Shown piece after piece: positions 10,227 through 20,181 of a stretch of 64,000 nucleotides of DNA. Position 1 is the stretch's first letter; each line of letters opens with the position of its first letter. The notes beneath the pieces were generated by a model. It was not told where the DNA came from. It saw only the letters and a program-made list of their open reading frames with translations, and ran no database searches. Both the position numbers and the translations under genes were made by a program. The DNA is from Planctomonas sp. JC2975 (GTDB lineage: Bacteria > Actinomycetota > Actinomycetes > Actinomycetales > Microbacteriaceae), in contig NZ_JABEKS010000001.1 of the NCBI RefSeq assembly GCF_012985205.1, forward strand, positions 248,001 to 312,000, written 5' to 3'.

Positions 10227-10993
10227 GCGGGGAACGGCGGGTGCTCGTCCACCCGGACAAGAACGCACTCGTCGCGTCGGTCGCGGCGCGGTTCCTCACG
10301 AAGACGGCGGACATCATCCGTGACCGCGGCACCGCGCACGTCTGCCTCACCGGCGGCACCGCCGGAATAGCCGTGCTGGCGGCGGCGGCCGTCTCGCCGG
10401 CGCGCGACACCGTCGACTGGGCTTCCGTGCACTTCTGGTGGGGCGACGAGCGGTGGGTTCCTGCCGACTCGGACGACCGGAACGACAAGCAGGCGCGCGA
10501 GGCCCTGCTGGACGATCTCGACCTGCCGGCGGGCAACGTGCATCCGTTCCTCGCGTCGGACTCCGGCGTGGAGCTCGACGAGGCCGCTGACGCGTACGCG
10601 AGCGAGTTGGCCCGCTTCGGCAACGACGAGCTCGCCTATCCCCGGTTCGACATCACGTTCCTCGGCGTCGGCCCCGACGGACACATCGCCTCGCTGTTCC
10701 CGGATCGCAGTGGCATCCGCGAGACGGAACGATCGGTGATCGCCGTCCGCAACTCGCCGAAGCCGCCGCCAGAACGGCTCAGCCTCACGCGCCCGGTGCT
10801 GAACGCGTCCGCCCGCATCTGGCTCGTGCTGTCCGGCTCGGACAAGGCGTCAGCCCTCGGGCTGGCACTGGCTGGTGCCAGTTACACGGAAGTGCCGGCG
10901 GCGGGAGCGAAAGGACGCAAGCGCACCGTGTTCTTCGTGGACCGCGATGCAGCGGCCGAGGTTCCTGAGAGCCTCATCTCGCCGGAGTACTGA
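10223..10993 (+). CDS. pgl: 6-phosphogluconolactonase
   Basis: The 256-residue enzyme (DevB/SOL family) hydrolyses 6-phosphogluconolactone made by Zwf. LTGGTAGIAVL, WWGDERWVP and LGVGPDGHIASLFP are the phosphate-binding and catalytic-loop motifs. It is the last gene of the operon and is followed within 21 bp by a strong hairpin. No gnd gene for the next step is in this window. Confidence 0.95.
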   Translation: MSGERRVLVHPDKNALVASVAARFLTKTADIIRDRGTAHVCLTGGTAGIAVLAAAAVSPARDTVDWASVHFWWGDERWVPADSDDRNDKQAREALLDDLDLPAGNVHPFLASDSGVELDEAADAYASELARFGNDELAYPRFDITFLGVGPDGHIASLFPDRSGIRETERSVIAVRNSPKPPPERLSLTRPVLNASARIWLVLSGSDKASALGLALAGASYTEVPAAGAKGRKRTVFFVDRDAAAEVPESLISPEY

Positions 10994-11013
10994 CTCCGTC
11001 CTGACGAACGACG

Positions 11014-11053
11014 AAAGGGGCGGTTCCGATCATCAGATCGGAACCGCCCCTTT
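11014..11053. terminator. Bidirectional intrinsic terminator between pgl and rbpA
   Basis: A perfect 18-bp stem (arms 11014-11031 and 11036-11053) closes on the four-base loop atca. The stem starts with AAA and ends in TTT, so read either way it gives a GC-rich hairpin followed by T residues. It lies between the convergent pgl and rbpA genes and can stop both transcripts. Confidence 0.93.
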
Positions 11054-11096
11054 TCGCTCCGTATGGGACTCGCTCGTGCGAATCGTCCCGTACGGG

Positions 11097-11465
11097 TCAG
11101 TTCGTGGGCGTGAGACGTCCTCGGCGCTCGCGCAGCTGCTGGAGCGCCTCATCGAGGAGCTGCTCCGCCTCCTCTGCCGTGCGGCGCTCCTTCACGTATG
11201 CGAGGTGCGTCTTGTACGGCTCGAGCTTCGACAGTGCCGGCGGGTTGTCCTTGTCGCGGCCGGCGGGGAGCCCGGACGTCGGGCAGTCGATGGTGTCGGG
11301 AATCTCCTCATCGGGGAGGTTCGCCGCGAAGTAGCGCACCGTCTCGTTGCCGAGCGCGTCCCAGTACCGAACCGCAATGCGGTCCGCGTGGTAACCGTGG
11401 TCCTGCTCCCCCATCGGACCGGATCCGACTCGGGATCCCCTGATCGCACTGCCGCCTGAAGCCAT
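11097..11465 (-). CDS. rbpA: RNA polymerase-binding protein RbpA
   Basis: The 122-residue protein binds the principal sigma factor and RNA polymerase and stabilises the open complex. It is restricted to actinobacteria. The start MASGGSAIRGSRVGSGPMGE matches the conserved basic N-terminal tail. The central domain (VRYFAANLPDEEIPDTIDCP) and the helical sigma-interaction domain (KTHLAYVKERRTAEEAEQLL) follow. It has its own spacing of 45 bp from secG upstream. Confidence 0.95.
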   Translation of the reverse strand: MASGGSAIRGSRVGSGPMGEQDHGYHADRIAVRYWDALGNETVRYFAANLPDEEIPDTIDCPTSGLPAGRDKDNPPALSKLEPYKTHLAYVKERRTAEEAEQLLDEALQQLRERRGRLTPTN

Positions 11466-11510
11466 GAATCCTCCTTGATCGTTCGAACGTCGTACCGGCC
11501 GTGAGGGCCG

Positions 11511-11756
11511 CTACGCGCTGAACTTCGTGATGAGACCCAGCACCACGATGCAGGCGATCCAGACCAGGGCGAGGATGACCGTGATGCGGTTGAGGTTGCG
11601 CTCAGCCACACCGGATGCCCCGAGGTTGGAGGTCATGCCGCCGCCGAACATGTCGGACAGGCCGCCGCCGCGCCCCTTGTGCAGCAGGATGAGGAGGGTC
11701 AACAGGAGGCTCGTGATGCCGAGCAGCACCTGGAGAACGACCGTGAGAATCTGCAC
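11511..11756 (-). CDS. secG: Preprotein translocase subunit SecG
   Basis: The 81-residue membrane protein is the small accessory subunit of the SecYEG channel. It has two hydrophobic segments around the cytoplasmic loop HKGRGGGLSDMFGGG, the family hallmark, followed by GASGVAERNLNRIT. The frame is open to 11849, but GTG at 11756 is preferred because the family sequence begins VQILTVVLQ and an aaagg motif lies upstream. It follows tpiA as in many Gram-positive genomes. Confidence 0.93.
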   Translation of the reverse strand: MQILTVVLQVLLGITSLLLTLLILLHKGRGGGLSDMFGGGMTSNLGASGVAERNLNRITVILALVWIACIVVLGLITKFSA

Positions 11757-11966
11757 GAGGTGAAGCCTTTCGGGTTGTGGTCCGGTCCGGCGAACACGCG
11801 CTGGACCGACATTCATTATATCGACTAGCTGTGGCGTCGCACCGATCACCGATCGTCAGCCGTCGCGGCGGTCCGATGGCCGCCGGGACGAGAACGGGCG
11901 TCCGGACTGAGACGGCGCCCGGCGCCCTCCCCTTCCGAACGCCCGACCAGCGTGGAATTCCGTCGG

Positions 11967-12767
11967 CTACACGCCGACGTGCTTCTGGTATCGCGCGATG
12001 GCGGAGAACCCTTCGACGTCGAGGCTGGCGCCTCCGACGAGCGCGCCGTCGACGTCCGCCTGACGCATGAAGCCGGCGATGTTGTCCGCCTTCACCGAGC
12101 CGCCGTACAGGATGCGCGTGGCCGCTGCCGCCTCGTCGCCGAGGTGCTCCGCGATCGTGTCGCGCAGTGCCTTGGCGACCTGCTGCGCCTGTTCCGGCGT
12201 CGCGGCCTGCCCCGATCCGATCGCCCAGACCGGCTCGTAGGCCACCACGAAGTCGGATCCCTTCGGGATCGACGCCAGCGCGACCTTCAGTTGGGCGACG
12301 GGCACAGCGCTGGCGCCGCGCGTCTCGAGGTCCTCGGCGGTCTCGCCGACGCAGATCAACGGGACGACTCCCGCGCCGATGGCCGCCGCGGTCTTCGCCG
12401 CGACGATCTCGTCGGTCTCACCGTGCAGCGTGCGGCGCTCGGAGTGTCCGATGATCACGTAGGCGCAGTCCAGCTGGGCGAGGAACGGAGCCGCGATCTC
12501 GCCGGTGAACGCCCCGGAGGCGTGCTGGCTGACGTCCTGCGCCCCGTAAGCGATCTGCAGCTTGTCGCCCGACACGAGGGTCTGCACGCTGCGCAGGTCG
12601 GTGAACGGCGGGAAGACCGCCACCTCGACGGCACCGAAGTCGTGGCGGGCGTCCTTGAGACTCCATGCCAGCTTCTGCACGAACGCGATGGCCTGCAGGT
12701 GGTTGAGATTCATCTTCCAGTTGCCGGCGATGAGCGGAGTGCGTCCGCCCGTTGTCACGCTTGCCAT
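11967..12767 (-). CDS. tpiA: Triosephosphate isomerase
   Basis: The 266-residue TIM-barrel enzyme interconverts dihydroxyacetone phosphate and glyceraldehyde-3-phosphate. IAGNWKMN holds the catalytic lysine, IIGHSERR the electrophilic histidine and VAYEPVWAIG the catalytic glutamate. The ATG at 12767 lies inside the end of pgk (13-base overlap), so the two are translationally linked. The longer open frame is antisense-like sequence inside pgk. Confidence 0.96.
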   Translation of the reverse strand: MASVTTGGRTPLIAGNWKMNLNHLQAIAFVQKLAWSLKDARHDFGAVEVAVFPPFTDLRSVQTLVSGDKLQIAYGAQDVSQHASGAFTGEIAAPFLAQLDCAYVIIGHSERRTLHGETDEIVAAKTAAAIGAGVVPLICVGETAEDLETRGASAVPVAQLKVALASIPKGSDFVVAYEPVWAIGSGQAATPEQAQQVAKALRDTIAEHLGDEAAAATRILYGGSVKADNIAGFMRQADVDGALVGGASLDVEGFSAIARYQKHVGV

Positions 12768-13972
12768 CCGAGTACCTCCAGTCCGGGGAGGGACTTGCCC
12801 TCGAGGAATTCGAGGCTCGCGCCGCCTCCGGTCGAGATGTGGCCGAACTGGTCGTCGTCGAATCCGAGCGCGCGCACAGCGGCCGCGGAGTCCCCACCGC
12901 CGACCACGCTCAGGCCGCGGGTCTCGGTCAGCGCCTGCGCGACAGCACGCGTGCCGTCTGCGAACGGTGCCAGTTCGAAAACGCCCATCGGGCCATTCCA
13001 GAACACCGTGACGGATTCGCGGATGATCTCCGCGAACTTCGCCGCGGTCTCCGGTCCGATGTCCAGGCCCAGGCCGGCGGATCCCCATGGCGAATCCTCG
13101 ATGGAGGATGCTGGGCGTACCTCGTGCTCGGCATCCGCCCCGAACTTCGAGGCGACGACGACGTCGGTCGGCAGGATGAGCTCGACGCCCAGCTCCTCGG
13201 CCTTCTCGAGGTAGCCGCGGACGGTCTCGATCTGGTCGGATTCGAGCAGGCTGGAGCCCACCTTGTGCCCCTGCGCGGCGAGGAAGGTGAAGAGCATGCC
13301 GCCGCCGATGAGCAGCGTGTTCACACGCGGCAGCAGGTGGCCGATGACGCCGAGCTTGTCGGAGACCTTCGAACCGCCCAGCACGACCGTGTAGGGACGC
13401 TCTGGGCTGCCGGTGAGGCGATCGAGCACCTCGAGCTCGGCAGCGATGAGCAGTCCGGCAGCACTGGGAAGCGCCTTGGCGAGTTCGTAGACGCTGGCCT
13501 GCTTACGGTGCACGACACCGAATCCGTCGGACACGAAAGCGTCGCCGAAGGCGGCGAGCTTCGCCGCGAACGTCGAGCGCTCCTCCTCCGATTTGCTCGT
13601 CTCCTCCGGGTTGAAACGGAGGTTCTCGAGCACGGCGACATCGCCGTCCGCCAGGGATGACACGGCATCCTTCGCGGATTGACCGACGGTGTCGGAGGCG
13701 AACCGAACGGGTTTGCCGAGCAGCTCCCCCAGCCGCTTCGCGACCGCGCCGAGGCTGTACTTCGGATCGGGAGCGCCGTCTGGACGTCCCAGGTGCGAGA
13801 CGACGACGACGCGGGCGCCCTGGTTCGTGAGGGCGTTGATGGTGGGCAGCGACGCACGGACACGGCCGTCGTCCGTGATCTCCCCGTCCTTCAGAGGGAC
13901 GTTGAGATCACAACGGACGACGACCGTGCGGCCGGCGAGCGAACCCAGTGAGTCGAGAGTGCGGAGCGTCAC
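12755..13972 (-). CDS. pgk: Phosphoglycerate kinase
   Basis: The 405-residue enzyme makes ATP from 1,3-bisphosphoglycerate. VVVRCDLNVPL is the N-terminal substrate motif and VVGGGDSAAAV the C-terminal nucleotide-domain motif. A GTG start at 13972 (VTLRTLDSLG) is preceded by gaaggaac. It is 20 bp downstream of gap in a gap-pgk-tpiA-secG string. Confidence 0.96.
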   Translation of the reverse strand: MTLRTLDSLGSLAGRTVVVRCDLNVPLKDGEITDDGRVRASLPTINALTNQGARVVVVSHLGRPDGAPDPKYSLGAVAKRLGELLGKPVRFASDTVGQSAKDAVSSLADGDVAVLENLRFNPEETSKSEEERSTFAAKLAAFGDAFVSDGFGVVHRKQASVYELAKALPSAAGLLIAAELEVLDRLTGSPERPYTVVLGGSKVSDKLGVIGHLLPRVNTLLIGGGMLFTFLAAQGHKVGSSLLESDQIETVRGYLEKAEELGVELILPTDVVVASKFGADAEHEVRPASSIEDSPWGSAGLGLDIGPETAAKFAEIIRESVTVFWNGPMGVFELAPFADGTRAVAQALTETRGLSVVGGGDSAAAVRALGFDDDQFGHISTGGGASLEFLEGKSLPGLEVLGWQA

Positions 13973-13992
13973 CGGAGTTCCTTCGTGGTGGA

Positions 13993-15015
<1,023 letters not shown>

Positions 15016-15067
15016 TTACTGGGGCGCCGTTCGGCGCTGGATTGCGATAAGGGAACGAACGGACGAC

Positions 15068-15098
15068 GGTGTCCCGGGCGGATCCCACCCGGGACACC
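15068..15098 (-). terminator. Hairpin after sodA
   Basis: Arms ggtgtcccggg (15068-15078) and cccgggacacc (15088-15098) pair perfectly over 11 bp around a nine-base loop, just past the sodA stop and upstream of gap. There is no T-run, so it is either a T-less actinobacterial terminator or an attenuating hairpin in the gap leader. Confidence 0.55.
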
Positions 15099-15104
15099 TA
15101 CCCG

Positions 15105-15731
15105 CTAAGACAGTAGCAGCAGGCCCGACGTCTTTTCGCGGGCCTTGGTGAAGCGCTCCTGCACGTCACCCCAGCCCACGATGTTCCAGAACGCCTTGAC
15201 GTAGTCCGCCTTGACGTTGCGGTAGTCGAGGTAGAACGCGTGCTCCCACATGTCCAGCATGAGGAGCGGCACGGTGGCCGTTGCGAGGTTGCCCTGGTGG
15301 TCGTAGAGCTGCTCGATGATCAGCTTCTGTCCGAGGGAGTCCCAGGCGAGGATCGACCAGCCGGAGCCCTGGATACCGAGAGCCGACGCCGTGAAGTGGG
15401 CGCGGAACTTGTCGAACGATCCGAAGAACTCGTCGATCGCGGAGGCCAGTTCGCCCGTCGGCTTGTCGCCGCCGTCCGGAGACAGGTTGGTCCAGAACAC
15501 CGTGTGGTTCACGTGGCCGGCGAGATTGAACGCGAGGTCCTTCTGCAGCTTGTTCACGTAGGTCAGGTCGTCGGCGTCACGCGCTTCCTGGAGCTTCGCG
15601 ATGGCGGTGTTCGCCCCGTCGACGTATGCCTTGTGGTGCTTGTCGTGGTGGAGCTCCATGATCGTCCCGCTGATGCTCGGCTCGAGCGCCGAGTAGTCGT
15701 AGGGAAGATCAGCGAGCGTGTAGTCAGCCAT
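15105..15731 (-). CDS. sodA: Superoxide dismutase, Fe/Mn type
   Basis: The 208-residue cytoplasmic enzyme disproportionates superoxide. Metal ligands are recognisable: the histidine in [10 protein letters not shown], the histidine in [11 protein letters not shown], and the aspartate and histidine in [12 protein letters not shown]. Which metal it uses cannot be told securely from sequence alone. The ATG at 15731 follows gaggagaga. It is monocistronic by spacing, with a hairpin behind it and a repeat-filled region in front. Confidence 0.95.
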   Translation of the reverse strand: MADYTLADLPYDYSALEPSISGTIMELHHDKHHKAYVDGANTAIAKLQEARDADDLTYVNKLQKDLAFNLAGHVNHTVFWTNLSPDGGDKPTGELASAIDEFFGSFDKFRAHFTASALGIQGSGWSILAWDSLGQKLIIEQLYDHQGNLATATVPLLMLDMWEHAFYLDYRNVKADYVKAFWNIVGWGDVQERFTKAREKTSGLLLLS

Positions 15732-16082
15732 TCACTCTCTCCTCGTTCTTCGAGCGCGATGCGAGGGCCGCACCGCGGTCTGAGCAACGTTTCCACTCTA
15801 GTGAGACGGCACCGCGCGCGGCGGAGCGGGCCTGTGGTGCACCGCGGGAGGTCAGAGGGCGCGGGATGGTGTCGCGCGGGGCGTTGGCCCCTCTTGGAGG
15901 CGGCGGCGTGCACGCCGCCGGTGGTGTGGTCTCAGGAAGTCGACGGCAGCGCGCCGGGCAGGGACCGGCGAATTCATGGGGATGTGAGCCGCTCCTGGAG
16001 GCGGCGGCGTGCACGCCGCCGGTGGTGTGGTCGCAGGAAGTCGACAGCGGCGCGCCGGGCAGGGACCGGCGCGCAAGAAAGC
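15732..16082. other. sodA/whiA intergenic region
   Basis: These 351 bp hold no credible gene. The half nearest whiA (15891-16071) is a duplicated 80-bp hairpin element. The half nearest sodA should contain the sodA promoter; on the minus strand TAGAGT (15800-15795) is a possible -10, without a clear -35. Confidence 0.6.
15891..16071. repeat. Duplicated 80-bp hairpin element between whiA and sodA
   Basis: Two copies, 15891-15970 and 15992-16071, differ at four of 80 positions and are separated by 21 bp. Each contains the perfect 18-bp palindrome GGCGGCGTGCACGCCGCC (15902-15919 and 16003-16020) and a second hairpin with arms cgccgg and ccggcg around a seven-base loop. Each copy can thus fold into two hairpins. 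It sits behind whiA and may help terminate it, but the high identity suggests a mobile or recently duplicated intergenic element. Confidence 0.85.
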
Positions 16083-17090
16083 TCAGAGGTCGAGGTCGGC
16101 GGGGAGGTTGGCTTCGGTGCCAGGGATGCCGAGCTCGATGGCGCGCTTGTCGGCCATGGCGAGCAGGCGGCGGATGCGGCCGGCCACGGCATCTTTCGTC
16201 ATCGGCGGGTCTGCATGGTGGCCGAGCTCGTCGAGACTGGCGTCGCGGTGCGCGAGACGGAGCTCGCCCGCGTAGCGCAGGTGGTCGGGCATCGTCGGTC
16301 CGAGGATCTCCATGGCTCGCTCGACACGGGCGCACGCTGCGACGGCGGCCTGAGCGGACCGGCGCAGGTTCGCGTCGTCGAAGTTGACGAGGCGGTTGGC
16401 GGTAGCCCGCACCTCGCGGCGCTGGCGGAGCTCTTCCCAGGTGCGAACGGTGCCATCGGCGCCCATGCGCGTGAGCATGGCGCTGATCGCCTCGCCGTCG
16501 CGGATGACGACCCGATGCACCCCGCGCACCTCGCGCGCCTTCGCCGGCACCCCGAGCCGACCAGCAGCTCCGACGAGGGCCATCGCGGACTCGTTGCCGG
16601 GGCAGGTGATCTCCAGCGCAGCGGAGCGGCCGGGATCGGTGAGCGAACCGTGTGCCAGGAAGGCTCCGCGCCAGACGGCGGCGAGGTCTTCCTTCGATCC
16701 GGTCGTGAGCCTGTTCGGCAGACCACGGATAGGTCGGCGGTGCTGATCGAGGAGTCCGGTCTGCCTGGCCAGCGTCTCGCCGCCGTCGAGCACCCGAACC
16801 GTGTACACGGTGGTCTTGCGGATGCCGCTCGCCGACGTCACTGACACCTCGCTGCGCACTCCGTACAGCTCGGCGAGTGCCTTGCGCACGTGCCTGGCCA
16901 GGCCGGGCGAGTCCAGTTCGGCCTCGACGGCGATGCGACCGGAGATGAGGTGAAGTCCACCGGCGAGACGCAGGATGGTGGCGAGTTCCGCCGCGCGCAC
17001 CGTGTTCTTGCCCGCCTCAACGCCGAGGAGTTCTTCTTTGACGTCAGCGGTCAGTGCCAATCGCGTGGGTCCGTTCTGTGTTTCGTGCAT
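16083..17090 (-). CDS. whiA: DNA-binding protein WhiA
   Basis: The 335-residue regulator combines a LAGLIDADG homing-endonuclease-like N-terminal fold (no endonuclease activity known) with a C-terminal helix-turn-helix. In Streptomyces it acts with WhiB to trigger sporulation septation; in non-sporulating relatives it is linked to division. The C-terminal part [20 protein letters not shown] is the expected DNA-binding region. The family core starts ADVKEELL. The ATG at 17090 is used here, but a TTG at 17060 ([10 protein letters not shown]) would match the usual WhiA start more closely. It is 39 bp downstream of rapZ. Confidence 0.93.
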   Translation of the reverse strand: MHETQNGPTRLALTADVKEELLGVEAGKNTVRAAELATILRLAGGLHLISGRIAVEAELDSPGLARHVRKALAELYGVRSEVSVTSASGIRKTTVYTVRVLDGGETLARQTGLLDQHRRPIRGLPNRLTTGSKEDLAAVWRGAFLAHGSLTDPGRSAALEITCPGNESAMALVGAAGRLGVPAKAREVRGVHRVVIRDGEAISAMLTRMGADGTVRTWEELRQRREVRATANRLVNFDDANLRRSAQAAVAACARVERAMEILGPTMPDHLRYAGELRLAHRDASLDELGHHADPPMTKDAVAGRIRRLLAMADKRAIELGIPGTEANLPADLDL

Positions 17091-17129
17091 GGTCGCCGGG
17101 TGCGGCAGAGGAGCAGCGCTCAGTGCCCG

Positions 17130-18020
17130 TCATTCCCGGCCGAGGTCGCGATGCTTGATCGAGACCGCCACGCCGGGAGCATCGCGCAACCGTGCAGCCA
17201 AAGCCTCCGCAATGCAGACGGAGCGATGCTTACCCCCAGTGCAGCCTACCGCGATGGTTGCGTGCCTCTTGTTCTCACGCCGATACCCCTCGAGCACTGG
17301 ACGCAGTGCACGCGAGTAGTCGTCGACGAAATCCAGGGCCCCTGGCTGGTCGAACACGTAGTCGCGCACGGGCGCGTCGAGTCCGGTCAGCGGCCGCAAT
17401 TCCGGCTGCCAGAACGGATTCGGCAGGAACCGGGCGTCGGCGACCATGTCGGCGTCCGGCGGCAGTCCGTATTTGAAGCCGAAGCTGAGTAGCGTGAGCT
17501 GGATGTCTGCCGCGTTCTCCGCGGAGAAGATCTGGTTGATCTCGACCGCTAGCTGGTGGATGTTCAGGTCGGACGTGTCGATGATGATGTCCGCCGACTC
17601 GCGGAGCTCGCGCACCCGTGCCCGTTCGGCCATGATCCCGTCGAGGATCGTGCCTGAAGCCTGAAGCGGATGCGGACGGCGAACGGATTCGAAGCGGCGC
17701 ACGAGCGCGGCATCCGTCGCATCCAGGAAGAGCACTCGCACCTGCGTTCCGCTGCGCAACGACTGGAGCATGTCTTGCAGGTCGGAGAAGAAGCCCCTCC
17801 CCCGAACATCGACGACGGCCGCAATGCGCGGCAGTGTCGATCCGGCACGCGCCACGAGGTCGATGAGCGGCCGCAGCATCTGAGGCGGCAGGTTGTCGAC
17901 GACGTACCAGTCGAGGTCCTCGAGTGCGTTCGCCACGGTGGATCGTCCTGCCCCGGACATGCCAGTGACGACCAGCAGTTCTTGGTGCTGGCCCTCTGTT
18001 TCCGTCTGCTCCTCGCTCAT
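17130..18020 (-). CDS. rapZ: RNase adapter protein RapZ (YvcJ family)
   Basis: The 296-residue P-loop protein binds nucleotides; in E. coli its homologue directs RNase E to GlmZ, but the actinobacterial role is uncertain. The Walker A is GMSGAGRST, with arginine in place of the usual lysine. The conserved [10 protein letters not shown] follows, and the C-terminal motif [11 protein letters not shown] is intact. It lies in the uvrA-uvrC-rapZ-whiA string. The yvcK gene that separates rapZ and whiA in many Gram-positive genomes is missing here. Confidence 0.93.
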   Translation of the reverse strand: MSEEQTETEGQHQELLVVTGMSGAGRSTVANALEDLDWYVVDNLPPQMLRPLIDLVARAGSTLPRIAAVVDVRGRGFFSDLQDMLQSLRSGTQVRVLFLDATDAALVRRFESVRRPHPLQASGTILDGIMAERARVRELRESADIIIDTSDLNIHQLAVEINQIFSAENAADIQLTLLSFGFKYGLPPDADMVADARFLPNPFWQPELRPLTGLDAPVRDYVFDQPGALDFVDDYSRALRPVLEGYRRENKRHATIAVGCTGGKHRSVCIAEALAARLRDAPGVAVSIKHRDLGRE

Positions 18021-18075
18021 CCCCCGCCTCGGATCGAGAATCGACTGTCTCTCAACCCTACGGGGTGTTGGGCGA

Positions 18076-20175
18076 TCAGCGGCTGGAAGCGGTGCGCTCG
18101 GCGACCGCGGATTCGTCGGATACCACCTGTGCGTGCGGGGATTCCGGTCGTGATGCGGTGTTCTCGGTCTCGGTGTGCAGGGTGGAATGGATCGTCGCGG
18201 CCAGCGTCGGTCCGATCCCCTTCACCTCGGCGATGAGCTCTGGCGTCGCCTGCCGCAGGCGCGCGACCGAGCCGAAGTGCTTCAACAGCTCTCTCACGCG
18301 CGCAGGGCCGAGTCCTGGGATGTCGGCGAGCGTCGACGAGATGTCCCGACGTCGCTTCGCTCGCTGATAGGTGATCGCGAAGCGGTGCGCCTCATCGCGG
18401 ATGCGCTGCACGAGGAACAGCGCGTCGCTGTTGCGCGGCAGGATGACCGGGAAGTCGGAGTCCGGAAGCCAGAGCTCTTCGAGGCGCTTGGCGATGCCTG
18501 CCAGCTGGATGCCGGTGACACCGGATTCCTCGAGGGCGCGCCGCGCTGCAGCGACCTGCGGCTGCCCGCCGTCCACGAGAAGGAGCTGCGGTGGGTAGGA
18601 GAACTTCCGCGGGCGGCGTCCCACTTCGGGAAGATCGGACTCCGCCTGCTCGGCCTCTGCAGACTCCCCGACAGCTGCGTTCTCGCCGGCGTTCTCGACG
18701 GATACCAAGGCGGCAGCCGTGTCGAGCTCATCGTCGAACGATCCGTCTCTGCCATCAGGACGCAGGTACGCGAGACGCCGCGTGAGCACCTGGTAGATGG
18801 ACTCGGTGTCATCGGTGGACGCCGGAATGCTGAACCGGCGGTACTGATCTTTGCGGGGCAGTCCGTCTTCGAACACCACCATCGAGGCCACGATGTTCGT
18901 GCCGGAAAGGTGGGACACGTCGTAGCACTCCATGCGCAGCGGCGCTTCCGTCATGCCGAGCGCGTCGCGGATGTCCTCGAGCGCCTGCGACCTGGTGACG
19001 AAATCCGCGCTGCGCCGCGTCTTGTAGAGCATGAGAGCGTTCTTGGCGTTGGTCTCGGCTGTCTGCGCGAGCGCCGCCTTCTCCCCGCGCTGCGCAACGT
19101 GGAGCCGCACCTTCGATGGGGCGATCCCCCTGGTTCGCCGGGACTCGGCGTCCTCAGCCCGACGGCCTCCGAGCCACAGCTCGAGTTCGGCGGCATCGTC
19201 CGGCAGGACGGGGACCAGGATTTCCCGCGGCGGCGCGAACTCGCCATCGTAGGCATTCTCGAGCACGGTCTCGATCAGCTCCGCGACCTCGACGTCGAGT
19301 TCCTTGTCGACGACCCAGCTGCGCGTACCGCGGATACGTCCACCCCGAACGATGAACTGCTGAACGGCTGCGGCGAGCTCGTCGTCGGCGATGCCGAAGA
19401 CGTCGACGTCGACGTCCTCGGAGAACACAACTGCGGTCTTCTCCATGACGGCGCGCATGGCCTGGATGCTGTCACGGTAGCGCGCGGCCGCTTCGTATTC
19501 CTGCTGCCCGGCGGAGTCGCGCATCCGCTGCTCGAGGGCACGGATGTAGCTCGTGTCGTTGCCTGCCATGAACGACACGAAGTCGTCGGCGACCTCGCGG
19601 TGCTCCTCTTGTGTCACGCGGCCGACGCACGGCGCGACGCACTTGCCGATGTCGCCGAGCAGGCAGGGGCGTCCGGTCAGCTCCGCCCGCCGATACACGC
19701 CGTCGGAGCAGCTGCGCATCGGGAACGCCTTGAGCATGAGGTCGAGCGTCTCGCGGATGGCCCACACCTTCGTGTACGGGCCGAAGTAGCGCGCCCCCGC
19801 GATCTTGCGGTTGCGCGTCACCATGGCGCGAGGGATGTCGTCTGCCAGGGTGACCGCGAGATACGGATAGGTCTTGTCGTCGCGGAACTGCACGTTGAAC
19901 GGAGGGTTGAACTCCTTGATCCACGTGTACTCGAGCTGCAACGCCTCGAACTCGTTTGCGACGACCGTCCACTCGACGCTCGCCGCTGTCGTCACCATGC
20001 GGCGGGTGCGGTCGTGCAGGTTGCGCAACGGCTGGAAGTAGTTGCTCAGCCTGGCGCGCAGGTTCTTCGCCTTGCCGACGTAGAGGACCCGCTTCGTGGC
20101 ATCCCTGAACCGGTAGACGCCCGGCTCCGTCGGGATCTCGCTCGTCTTGGGACGATAGGCGACGGTGTCTGCCAT
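18076..20175 (-). CDS. uvrC: Excinuclease ABC subunit UvrC
   Basis: The 699-residue nuclease makes both incisions in nucleotide excision repair. In order it has a GIY-YIG domain (GVYRFRD to [11 protein letters not shown], about 20-95), a UvrB-binding coiled-coil ([16 protein letters not shown], about 220), an RNase H-like nuclease domain ([10 protein letters not shown] and [11 protein letters not shown]) and C-terminal helix-hairpin-helix repeats ([25 protein letters not shown]). It is longer than the roughly 610 residues of E. coli UvrC, partly because of an acidic Ala/Glu-rich insert near residues 480-525. It is six bp downstream of uvrA. Confidence 0.97.
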   Translation of the reverse strand: MADTVAYRPKTSEIPTEPGVYRFRDATKRVLYVGKAKNLRARLSNYFQPLRNLHDRTRRMVTTAASVEWTVVANEFEALQLEYTWIKEFNPPFNVQFRDDKTYPYLAVTLADDIPRAMVTRNRKIAGARYFGPYTKVWAIRETLDLMLKAFPMRSCSDGVYRRAELTGRPCLLGDIGKCVAPCVGRVTQEEHREVADDFVSFMAGNDTSYIRALEQRMRDSAGQQEYEAAARYRDSIQAMRAVMEKTAVVFSEDVDVDVFGIADDELAAAVQQFIVRGGRIRGTRSWVVDKELDVEVAELIETVLENAYDGEFAPPREILVPVLPDDAAELELWLGGRRAEDAESRRTRGIAPSKVRLHVAQRGEKAALAQTAETNAKNALMLYKTRRSADFVTRSQALEDIRDALGMTEAPLRMECYDVSHLSGTNIVASMVVFEDGLPRKDQYRRFSIPASTDDTESIYQVLTRRLAYLRPDGRDGSFDDELDTAAALVSVENAGENAAVGESAEAEQAESDLPEVGRRPRKFSYPPQLLLVDGGQPQVAAARRALEESGVTGIQLAGIAKRLEELWLPDSDFPVILPRNSDALFLVQRIRDEAHRFAITYQRAKRRRDISSTLADIPGLGPARVRELLKHFGSVARLRQATPELIAEVKGIGPTLAATIHSTLHTETENTASRPESPHAQVVSDESAVAERTASSR

Positions 20176-20181
20176 CGCGGC

